From: JBKHBQ01 sp046542305
Lineage (GTDB): Bacteria > Bacteroidota > Bacteroidia > Bacteroidales > 4484-276
DNA: 10,463 bases
Assembly: GCA_046542305.1 (NCBI GenBank)
Contig: JBKHBQ010000134.1
Location: forward strand, 1 to 10,463
Direction: 5' to 3'
The position numbers were made by a program, and so were the translations under genes. Of this stretch, positions 1-5,382 are shown in pieces. Every line of letters starts with the position of its first letter. Position 1 is the first letter of the stretch. The notes beneath the pieces were generated by a model. It saw nothing but the letters and a program-made list of their open reading frames with translations. It did not search any database and was not told where the DNA came from.

Positions 1-2
1 AA

Positions 3-770
3 TTGAAGGAGCTAACTGAAAAGTATAGCCTTGCCATGGATAAATTTGAAGCCAACCGCGCCGGTCTGCTAAAGGAAGCCCGTAAGGAAGCAGCAAAAAT
101 CATCGAAGATTCCAACAGGTTGATCGAGAATACCATTAAAGAAATCAGGGAAGCCCAGGCTGAAAAGGAACATACACGCCAGTTGCGCGAAAAACTGCGG
201 GATGAGCGCACAAAGATCGATCAGGACATTGAAAAGGCAGAAAAGAAAAGCCCTGACAAAACTGCGGCACTAAGGAAAGAGAAAAAAAAGAAGCCCGAAG
301 AGCGGATACAGATCGGCAACCGGGTGCGCATTCCGCCGCAACAAACCGTGGGCGAGGTGGTCGATTTGTCGGATGGTGACGCCGTGGTGAGCTTCGGCAG
401 CATGGTGATGAGGGTTTCGAAAGATAAGCTGGTGAATGTTGGCGAGGAAGAATTCCACCAGAAAGTGCTGATGCGCAGAAGCAACTATGGCAGCATAATC
501 AATGAGTTGAATGAAAAACAGAACCGGTTTTCTCACACGCTCGACCTGCGTGGGGTGAGGGCAGAAGAGGCAGTAGGCAAACTGCAAAAGTATATCGATG
601 AAGCCCTGCTGCTTTCCGCGAAGGAATTAAAAATTTTGCATGGCAAAGGAAGCGGTATTCTGAGGGACGTAATCCGTCAGCAATTGCGGGCAATGCCAGA
701 AGTGCAGCATTTTGCCGACGAGCATGTGGAACGCGGAGGGTCAGGTATTACGATAGTGAGATTAAAGTGA
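3..770 (+). CDS. mutS2: Endonuclease MutS2, C-terminal part (5' end outside window)
   Basis: MutS2 is a MutS-family ATPase with a C-terminal Smr domain, implicated in suppression of homologous recombination and in rescue of collided ribosomes. Only the last 255 codons are here; the first in-frame codon is TTG and surely encodes an internal leucine, since the family is usually near 800 residues and the MutS ATPase core is missing. Visible in order: a charged Lys/Glu-rich coiled coil (about residues 1-100 of this fragment), a KOW-like beta segment beginning IQIGNRVRIP (about 100-147), and the Smr domain with its LDLRG motif (180-184) and HGKG motif (213-216). The Smr catalytic-type motifs are intact. 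The stop TGA is at 768-770, and the thioredoxin gene follows after 57 bp with no clear terminator, so read-through is possible. Identification is by motif order; the family is firm, the exact role in this organism is inferred. Confidence 0.93.
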   Translation: MKELTEKYSLAMDKFEANRAGLLKEARKEAAKIIEDSNRLIENTIKEIREAQAEKEHTRQLREKLRDERTKIDQDIEKAEKKSPDKTAALRKEKKKKPEERIQIGNRVRIPPQQTVGEVVDLSDGDAVVSFGSMVMRVSKDKLVNVGEEEFHQKVLMRRSNYGSIINELNEKQNRFSHTLDLRGVRAEEAVGKLQKYIDEALLLSAKELKILHGKGSGILRDVIRQQLRAMPEVQHFADEHVERGGSGITIVRLK

Positions 771-827
771 TTTAGTTGGCATGGCCTTTGATCAATCAAA
801 AACCTCTTTTAATTGTTATGAAGGTCG

Positions 828-1190
828 ATGAAAAAAGAAATATCAGAACTCAACTATACGAACTTTCATGAATTTCTGCAGGGGCGGACAGTTCTCGCCG
901 ACTTTTGGGCCGAATGGTGCCAGCCCTGCAAAATTCAGCAGCCCATGCTGGAGGAACTGGCTTTTGAATACGACAACCTCTTTGCGCTGGCAAAAGTAAA
1001 TGTTGACGAAAACAAGGTGATTGCATCGAAGCTTGGTGTGCGGAATATTCCCACCCTGATACTTTTCAGGGATGGAAAGGAACTTCGCAGGATCATCGGG
1101 CTTCAAAGTAAGGAAATCCTGATCGGCCAGATTACAAATGCTTTATCAAATTTAAAAACTGAACATAGTTATGGAGAATCAACAACCTAA
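828..1190 (+). CDS. Thioredoxin-family protein
   Basis: A 120-residue single-domain thioredoxin, presumably a cytoplasmic dithiol-disulfide reductase because no signal peptide or membrane segment is seen. The active site is W30-C31-Q-P-C34, so both redox cysteines are present, but the canonical glycine after the first cysteine (WCGPC) is replaced by glutamine. The cis-proline loop, NIPT with P75, is intact, as is the conserved buried aspartate before FWA (D25). Length is close to that of E. coli TrxA plus a short polar C-terminal tail (about 107-120). ATG at 828 was chosen because it puts the beta1 strand at the normal place; an ATG at 818 is in another frame and is closed by a stop within 18 codons. 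The last 20 bases overlap the start of the next gene, implying translational coupling with the small cysteine-containing membrane protein. Confidence 0.93.
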   Translation: MKKEISELNYTNFHEFLQGRTVLADFWAEWCQPCKIQQPMLEELAFEYDNLFALAKVNVDENKVIASKLGVRNIPTLILFRDGKELRRIIGLQSKEILIGQITNALSNLKTEHSYGESTT

Positions 1191-1440
1191 ATCCAATAAA
1201 GGCTTCAGGGAAATATTTTTCAATATCCTGCCCATTCCTGCATTGATCGGTATTGTGCTTGGCGCAACCGGCGGATGGATTTATTACATCGAGATCGGCT
1301 GCATGTCGGGCACCTGCCCGCTTACTTCAAACCCTTATCTTAGTATCTTGTGGGGAGCTCTGATAGGCTATTTGGTGGGCGATCTGTTCAGGAAGAAAAA
1401 GCCTGCCACCTCAAACGAAAAGCAGGATCAGCCTTCCTGA
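1171..1440 (+). CDS. Small DUF6132-like membrane protein with GCxSGTCP motif
   Basis: An 89-residue protein with a polar N-terminus, a first hydrophobic helix (about 18-42), a short loop carrying G43-C44-M-S-G-T-C49-P-L-T-S-N-P55, a second hydrophobic helix (about 56-73) and a basic/polar tail. This layout and the cysteine loop match the small Bacteroidota proteins I know as DUF6132; I have no biochemical function for that family. The two cysteines sit at the membrane face between the helices and could form a disulfide or bind a metal. The gene starts inside the upstream thioredoxin gene (20-bp overlap, different frame), so the two are very likely co-translated, and a redox partnership is a reasonable inference but only that. 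The 3' end overlaps the convergent YjbR-family gene by 13 bp. Family call from memory of the motif, not from a search. Confidence 0.75.
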   Translation: MENQQPKSNKGFREIFFNILPIPALIGIVLGATGGWIYYIEIGCMSGTCPLTSNPYLSILWGALIGYLVGDLFRKKKPATSNEKQDQPS

Positions 1441-1443
1441 TCC
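1425..1443. terminator. Perfect hairpin across two convergent stop codons
   Basis: Arms GGATCAG (1425-1431) and CTGATCC (1437-1443) are perfectly complementary around the 5-base loop CCTTC. One arm contains the TGA of the plus-strand membrane protein gene (1438-1440), the other the TGA of the minus-strand YjbR gene (1430-1428). It lacks a strong U-tract on either side (minus side continues TGCTTTTCG), so it is at best a weak bidirectional terminator or a transcript-end stabiliser. Confidence 0.45.
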
Positions 1444-1790
1444 CTCAGCAATGCCTGTTGTTTTTTGGTGAGGCCGTTCACCACGAGCTCGTATGAGTGA
1501 TCAATCCATTCCATGATAAGACCGGATGATACCGATCCGTCAATGGTTACTGTATTCCAGTGCTTTTTGTTAAAATGGTATCCCGGTTTCACAGAAGGAT
1601 ATTGCTCGCGCAATTCGATGGCTTTATCCGGATCGCATTTAAGTGCTACCGACAGCTTAAGTTCGTCAAGGGGAACCAGTGCGAACATTTTTCCCATCAC
1701 CTTAAAAACCAGGGTTACATCATCGAAGGGTGTGCTTTCAGTCACAGCCTTCTTCGAAAGGCAGTATTCACGCAGGGTTTCAACATTCAT
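1428..1790 (-). CDS. MmcQ/YjbR family protein
   Basis: A 120-residue cytoplasmic protein of the MmcQ/YjbR family, whose members adopt a CyaY-like/double-wing fold and are often described as putative DNA-binding proteins; no firm activity is known. Family marks seen: N-terminal helix NVETLREYCLSK, the ESTPFDD turn (18-24), the strand VFKVMGKMFALV (28-39), a central DELKLSVAL segment, the loop KPGYHFNKKHWNTV (68-81) and a C-terminal IDHSYELVVNGLTKK. The length is typical of the family. ATG at 1788-1790 gives the expected N-terminus. Its 3' end overlaps the convergent membrane-protein gene by 13 bp. It is divergent from the T9SS protein gene across a 163-bp AT-rich region holding a minus-strand TATCTTTG octamer (1880-1887) that could be its promoter. 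Confidence 0.87.
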   Translation of the reverse strand: MNVETLREYCLSKKAVTESTPFDDVTLVFKVMGKMFALVPLDELKLSVALKCDPDKAIELREQYPSVKPGYHFNKKHWNTVTIDGSVSSGLIMEWIDHSYELVVNGLTKKQQALLRDQEG

Positions 1791-1860
1791 AGCCGAAATA
1801 TTTTTATATCAATACATCTCAATTTTTAAATATTTTATCTTTTTGTGAAGATTTAACACG

Positions 1861-1887
1861 TAATTTTGCATTACATTTGCAAAGATA
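1861..1887. promoter_or_regulatory. Cluster of TAnnTTTG promoter-like octamers, divergent
   Basis: Three octamers match the Bacteroidota sigma-ABfr -7 consensus TAnnTTTG: TAATTTTG (1861-1868, plus), TACATTTG (1872-1879, plus) and TATCTTTG (1887-1880, minus). The last two abut head to head, forming TTTGCAAA at the junction. A TTTG at 1842-1845 is a possible -33 element for the plus strand, but its spacing to either octamer (15 or 26 bp) is not ideal, and no good -33 is seen for the minus strand. They lie between the YjbR gene and the T9SS protein gene and could drive both. Confidence 0.35.
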
Positions 1888-1953
1888 TTTAAATAAATAC
1901 CTCCTTGCGTTTAGCATGATATTTGTAATAGACAGGAATAAAAACTAACGATT

Positions 1954-2679
1954 ATGAAAAAAATCTTACTGTTACTGCTTTTCATCGGCTTTTCGATAAC
2001 TGGATTTTCCCAGGTGCTCGAACTTTACTACGAAGGTGAGTTACTTCCGGCGGGAAGTACGATTACTGTAGCCGGTGATCCTACAGAGTTTGAACTGGTT
2101 TCGCATGTTTCCGTTAAAAATGTTTCTGCACAAGTTGCCGATGTGTACTGCCGAAAGATGGAAATAGAAGTTGTGTCGGGCACCAACAATTATTACTGCT
2201 GGAATTTGTGCTATGGGAGCGATGTATACCTTTCGCTATTATCGATAGATCTCGATCCGGGTCAAACCACTGATGAATTCAGCGGTCATTACCAGCCCGT
2301 GAATCAGGCCGGGATCACGCAAATGTGCTACAGCTTTTTCGATTCCAACAATGCGAATGATTCCACATATTTCTATGTAAACTATTTTGCTTCGGGTGTA
2401 GGTATCGATGAATATGATGCAGAGAAAATGTCTGTTTCGGAACCCTATCCCAATCCTGCTGTAAGCCAGACTTCATTCGACTACAGCTTTGCCACGCCTG
2501 GCAATTCAAGGATCGTACTGATGAATATGCTCGGAGCCGTGATTCGCGAGGAGGTGATCAGCAATACCAGCGGAACCCTGCAAATGAATATAAGCGACCT
2601 GAGGGAAGGCGTTTATTTCTATTCGGTGATGCACAACAACGAAGTGATCGAAACCAAAAAACTTGTGGTTTCACGATAG
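1954..2679 (+). CDS. Secreted protein with T9SS type A sorting domain
   Basis: A 241-residue exported protein of unknown function. Residues 1-19 form a Sec signal peptide (basic MKK start, leucine-rich core, cleavage likely near GFSQ at 17-20). The mature domain (about 20-155) is predicted beta-rich by its alternating pattern and contains four cysteines, C66, C82, C86 and C125, two of them in a NNYYCWNLCYG segment; they probably form disulfides outside the cytoplasm. The C-terminal 80 residues are a type A sorting domain of the TIGR04183 kind: EPYPNP near 163-168, then a Ser/Asp beta strand, a MLGAVI turn, the DLREGVYFYSV strand and the final KKLVVSR. This domain directs passage through the outer membrane by the type IX system and is normally removed on attachment. 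The first domain resembles other T9SS cargo with an FCWxxCY segment, but I cannot name a function. The gene stands alone, followed by a strong terminator. Confidence 0.9.
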   Translation: MKKILLLLLFIGFSITGFSQVLELYYEGELLPAGSTITVAGDPTEFELVSHVSVKNVSAQVADVYCRKMEIEVVSGTNNYYCWNLCYGSDVYLSLLSIDLDPGQTTDEFSGHYQPVNQAGITQMCYSFFDSNNANDSTYFYVNYFASGVGIDEYDAEKMSVSEPYPNPAVSQTSFDYSFATPGNSRIVLMNMLGAVIREEVISNTSGTLQMNISDLREGVYFYSVMHNNEVIETKKLVVSR

Positions 2680-2700
2680 GTAATTCAACATATTTAAATA

Positions 2701-2737
2701 AAAAAAGCTCCTGGTAAAGAAATCAGGAGCTTTTTTT
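2701..2737. terminator. Bidirectional rho-independent terminator
   Basis: Arms AAAAAAGCTCCTG (2701-2713) and CAGGAGCTTTTTT (2724-2736) pair perfectly around a 10-base loop, with a T-run at 2731-2737. The A-run on the 5' arm gives a U-tract on the other strand too. It lies 21 bases after the stop of the T9SS protein gene and is most likely that gene's terminator. Confidence 0.88.
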
Positions 2738-2741
2738 ATAC

Positions 2742-2774
2742 AAAAAATCCTGCCCTTTTCCGGACAGGATTTTT
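2742..2774. terminator. Second bidirectional terminator, metK side
   Basis: Arms AAAAATCCTG (2743-2752) and CAGGATTTTT (2765-2774) pair perfectly, with a further CC/GG pair inside the 12-base loop. Both strands end in a U-tract. It begins 25 bases past the metK stop on the minus strand, so it is the first terminator met by metK transcription and a back-up for the T9SS gene. Confidence 0.83.
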
Positions 2775-2798
2775 CAGGATAATATGCGGTGCAGACAA

Positions 2799-4100
2799 TT
2801 ACAAATTAAATGTCTCCCTGATCTTATCCACGTGATCCAGTTTTTCCCAGCCGAAGAATTCCACTTCTTTAAAAATTTTTTCCTGGCCGTTCACCTGTCT
2901 TTTATAGGTGTGTTCGTCCTCATAAAAAACTTCCACCTCTTTAATGTACGAATCGCGGCCGAAATGCCCGTAGCTTGCAGTAGGCAGGTAAATTGGGTTT
3001 TTAAGCCCGAACCGGTTGATGATGGCATAGGGACGCATATCAAACAATACCCTGATCTTCTTGGCAATTTCGCTGTCCTTCATGATATTTCCCGAGGCAT
3101 CTTTCACCTTTGCCGAGCCATAGGTATTGATGAACAACCCAACGGGTTCGGCCACGCCAATGGCATAGGCTACCTGCACAAGTACTTCATCGGCCACACC
3201 GGCGGCCACCATGTTTTTGGCAATATGCCTGGATGCGTATGCTGCCGAGCGGTCCACTTTTGTCGGATCTTTGCCCGAGAAGGCACCACCACCGTGGGCG
3301 CCTTTGCCACCATAGGTATCTACGATGATTTTGCGTCCTGTAAGTCCGGTATCGCCGTGTGGTCCGCCGATCACAAATTTGCCTGTCGGATTAACGTGCA
3401 GTTTGTAATCGTCTTTGAAAAGGTGCCTGAATTTTTCAGGGACTTGCTTTTTCACCCGCGGCAGCAGGATGTTTTGTACATCCTCGCGGATTTTGGCCAG
3501 CATGACCTCATCCTCGTCAAAATCGTCGTGCTGTGTCGACACCACGATGGCGTCGATGCGGATGGGGTTGTTATCGTTGTCGTATTCTACAGTTACCTGT
3601 GATTTTGAATCGGGACCGAGGTAGGTCATTTCCTTTCCTTCGCGGCGTATGGCTGCCAGTTGCTGCAGCAGCATATGTGCCAGTTCGATGGGCAGGGGCA
3701 TGTAGTTGGCCATTTCGCGGGTGGCATATCCGAACATCATGCCCTGGTCGCCGGCGCCGGTTTCTTCGGCACGTCCACGGTCTACGCCACGGTTGATGTC
3801 GCCCGACTGTTCGTGAATGGTAGAGATCACACCGCACGAATCGCCGTCGAAACGGTAAGACTGCTTGGTATAGCCAATGTCTCTGATCACCTTACGTCCA
3901 ACTTCCTGAACGTCCACATAACCTTTGGTCCTGACTTCCCCGCTCAATACGGCCAGGCCTGTCGTTACCAGCGTTTCGCAGGCTACTTTCGAATCCTTGT
4001 CCTGTGCCAGAAATGCATCAAGCAATGAATCCGAAATCTGATCGGCAACCTTATCGGGATGTCCTTCCGATACTGATTCTGAAGTGAATAAATAACTCAT
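2799..4100 (-). CDS. metK: S-adenosylmethionine synthetase
   Basis: MetK (methionine adenosyltransferase) makes S-adenosylmethionine from ATP and methionine in the cytoplasm, supplying the cell's methyl donor. Seen in the 433-residue product: the N-terminal SEGHPDK motif (11-17) that contacts ATP, the signature GAGDQGMMFGYA (115-126), and the second signature GGGAFSGKDPTKVDRS (270-285) with the active-site lysines. It is longer than the E. coli enzyme (384 residues), largely by an insertion in the region around 160-235 and an extended C-terminus, as usual in Bacteroidota. ATG at 4098-4100 is the only reasonable start: an in-frame TAA lies 3 codons upstream. The 178-bp leader holds a SAM-II riboswitch, a 5' hairpin and a promoter-like octamer, so expression is probably repressed by its own product. 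The gene ends before a double terminator. Confidence 0.98.
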   Translation of the reverse strand: MSYLFTSESVSEGHPDKVADQISDSLLDAFLAQDKDSKVACETLVTTGLAVLSGEVRTKGYVDVQEVGRKVIRDIGYTKQSYRFDGDSCGVISTIHEQSGDINRGVDRGRAEETGAGDQGMMFGYATREMANYMPLPIELAHMLLQQLAAIRREGKEMTYLGPDSKSQVTVEYDNDNNPIRIDAIVVSTQHDDFDEDEVMLAKIREDVQNILLPRVKKQVPEKFRHLFKDDYKLHVNPTGKFVIGGPHGDTGLTGRKIIVDTYGGKGAHGGGAFSGKDPTKVDRSAAYASRHIAKNMVAAGVADEVLVQVAYAIGVAEPVGLFINTYGSAKVKDASGNIMKDSEIAKKIRVLFDMRPYAIINRFGLKNPIYLPTASYGHFGRDSYIKEVEVFYEDEHTYKRQVNGQEKIFKEVEFFGWEKLDHVDKIRETFNL

Positions 4101-4165
4101 TGAAATTTAAAATTTTTAATGAATAATCGTTAAAGGGAAGTTTTGATGATTGGCGGATGGTAAAA

Positions 4166-4218
4166 CATATTGTTTTAGCATTTTTTTGAATGGTTGCAAT
4201 CAATCAAATCTTTCCATT
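4166..4218 (-). promoter_or_regulatory. SAM-II riboswitch in the metK leader
   Basis: Read on the minus strand, the leader shows the SAM-II aptamer order: P1 5' arm AATGG (4218-4214); conserved loop GATTTGATTGATTGCAA (4210-4194), matching the GAUUUG...UUGCA core; P1 3' arm CCATT (4193-4189); an A-rich linker; then GCTAAAA (4179-4173), the invariant GCUAAA of the family. The H-type pseudoknot can close by ATTG in the loop (4204-4201 or 4200-4197) with CAAT (4172-4169), and GCA with TGC next to it. In the alphaproteobacterial examples I remember the same positions pair by C-G rather than A-U, so the pairing appears conserved by covariation. The SAM-II class binds S-adenosylmethionine and lowers expression of methionine/SAM genes, which fits metK 66 bases downstream. 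Called by eye without a covariance model. Confidence 0.8.
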
Positions 4219-4219
4219 T

Positions 4220-4237
4220 GGCAGGATTTGACCTGCC
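4220..4237 (-). promoter_or_regulatory. 5'-terminal GC hairpin of the metK leader
   Basis: On the minus strand GGCAGG (4237-4232), loop TCAAAT (4231-4226) and CCTGCC (4225-4220) form a perfect six-pair stem just upstream of the SAM-II aptamer and only a few bases after the probable transcription start. The loop is the exact complement of ATTTGA in the riboswitch core (4209-4204); including one more base the match is 7 of 7 (4231-4225 with 4210-4204). Confidence 0.7.
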
Positions 4238-4243
4238 CGTGCG

Positions 4244-4278
4244 CAAAAGTAAAATATTTTTTTAAAATCTTTTACAAA
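4244..4278 (-). promoter_or_regulatory. Candidate metK promoter (TACTTTTG)
   Basis: The minus strand has TACTTTTG (4251-4244), an exact match to the Bacteroidota -7 consensus TAnnTTTG, with TTTG (4278-4275) upstream at a 23-base spacing, slightly long for a -33 element. Transcription would start near 4241-4238, just before the GC hairpin and SAM-II aptamer. The -33 candidate touches the stop codon of the gldA-like gene. Confidence 0.55.
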
Positions 4279-5187
4279 TTAGCTGCGGGTAAGATCCTGA
4301 AAAATTTCTTCAAGGGTGTGCTGTTGTTTTTGCAGCGACAGCACGGTGAGTTTTTCGGCCACAGCCAACTGAAACAACTGCGGCCTCACATCCTCCTTGC
4401 CCGATGCGGTAATGAGCCAGGTGTTGCCCGCGATGTTTTCGGCCTTATGTACATTTTTTAGGGCGGTGATATTTTTTGCGGTAACAGGGCCGCTGAATTC
4501 TACCAAAAAGCTTTCTTCGTCGCTGCGCAAGCGGTGCAGGTTGGCGGTGGAGTCATCGGCCACGATTTCTCCTTTGTTGATGATGATGGCGCGGTCGCAG
4601 ATGGCTTCCACTTCCTGCATGATATGGGTGGAGAGGATCACTGTTTTCTCGCTGCCGATTTTTTTGATCAGGTTCCTGATTTCCTTCAACTGGTTGGGAT
4701 CGAGACCTGAGGTAGGCTCGTCGAGGATGAGGACTTTCGGATCGTGGATCAACGCCTGCGCCAGTCCTACGCGCTGGCGAAAACCCTTGGAAAGCGCACC
4801 GATCTTTTTCTTTCGCTCCGGTGCAATGCCGGTCAGGTCGATCATTTCATCAACACGTTTTTTGAGATGAGGAATTTTGTAGATCCCGCCCACAAATTCC
4901 AGGTACTCCCGTACATACATCTCCAGGTAAAGTGGATTGTTTTCGGGAAGATAGCCCACCAAGCGGCGTACCTCGATTGAATCTTCCATCACATCGTGCC
5001 CGTGAACGGTAGCGGTGCCGGCATCGGGGGGCAAAAAACAGGTGAGGATTTTCATCATCGTGGATTTCCCGGCGCCGTTGGGGCCAAGCAATCCGGCGAT
5101 CTGCCCGGGTTCGATTCTGAAACTTACATCATGCAATGCCTTTTGCGCTCCGTACAATTTGGTGATATGCTTTACCTCGATCGACAT
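4279..5187 (-). CDS. gldA: GldA-like ABC transporter ATP-binding protein
   Basis: A 302-residue ABC ATPase of the ABC-2 exporter type, closest by its N-terminus (MSIEVKHITKLYGAQKAL) and overall motif set to GldA, the nucleotide-binding subunit of the gliding-motility-associated GldAFG transporter. Seen: Walker A GPNGAGKS (35-42), Q-loop region GYLPEN with glutamate at the usual Gln place (E82), signature LSKGFRQR (132-139), Walker B LILDEP (153-158), D-loop SGLD (160-163) and H-loop H188; a C-terminal 90-residue regulatory-type domain follows (about 210-302). All catalytic residues are intact. The membrane partners GldF and GldG are not in the window, so they must be elsewhere or the protein serves another permease. 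Many non-gliding Bacteroidota carry this ATPase, so the name does not prove motility. It lies 195 bp after dnaN and 178 bp before metK on the same strand. Confidence 0.83.
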   Translation of the reverse strand: MSIEVKHITKLYGAQKALHDVSFRIEPGQIAGLLGPNGAGKSTMMKILTCFLPPDAGTATVHGHDVMEDSIEVRRLVGYLPENNPLYLEMYVREYLEFVGGIYKIPHLKKRVDEMIDLTGIAPERKKKIGALSKGFRQRVGLAQALIHDPKVLILDEPTSGLDPNQLKEIRNLIKKIGSEKTVILSTHIMQEVEAICDRAIIINKGEIVADDSTANLHRLRSDEESFLVEFSGPVTAKNITALKNVHKAENIAGNTWLITASGKEDVRPQLFQLAVAEKLTVLSLQKQQHTLEEIFQDLTRS

Positions 5188-5241
5188 AGTTTAACTTGAA
5201 TTTATTAAATAACAACGGCCTGCAGAATTTATTATAATTTT

Positions 5242-5259
5242 CCTGTTGTTCTCAGCAGG
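5242..5259 (-). promoter_or_regulatory. Hairpin in the gldA-like gene leader
   Basis: CCTGCTG (5259-5253) and CAACAGG (5248-5242) on the minus strand pair over seven positions with one G-T wobble around the loop AGAA. It lies 54 bases upstream of the start codon. It has no U-tract after it (AAAATTATAA follows), so it is not a classic terminator for dnaN. The rest of this 195-bp gap (5188-5382) is AT-rich with no gene I can support. Confidence 0.35.
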
Positions 5260-5330
5260 GATAAAACAAAAAAGGAGATCATTTCCCGGTGAACCGCGTC
5301 ATTTTCCATGGCTATTCATCATGAAAAAAG

Positions 5331-5338
5331 CAAACTTA
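5331..5338 (-). promoter_or_regulatory. Candidate promoter octamer for the gldA-like gene
   Basis: TAAGTTTG on the minus strand (5338-5331) matches TAnnTTTG exactly and lies between the dnaN stop and the gldA-like start, giving a leader of about 140 bases. No convincing TTTG is found at the -33 position, so support is from one element only. Confidence 0.35.
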
Positions 5339-5382
5339 CGGTCTGGCCGATCAGGAAATAACCTCCTTCTGAAATATGTATT

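Noticed and set aside
818..871. Alternative upstream ATG for the thioredoxin
   Set aside because: It is in a different frame and meets a stop after 17 codons, so the start at 828 stands.
1791..1953. Small RNA or gene in the AT-rich gap before the T9SS protein
   Set aside because: No stable hairpin or open frame is seen; promoter-like octamers explain the conserved-looking parts.
2784..3602. 272-codon open frame on the plus strand opposite metK
   Set aside because: It lies wholly antisense to an unmistakable metK, its product has no family features, and it arises from codon bias of the real gene. Its start would also be inside the metK terminator-side region.
5310..5363. Tiny plus-strand ORF (ATGGCTATTCATC...) in the gap between the gldA-like gene and dnaN
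   Set aside because: Only 17 codons, no ribosome site at proper spacing and no promoter; it overlaps the probable promoter of the gldA-like gene on the other strand.
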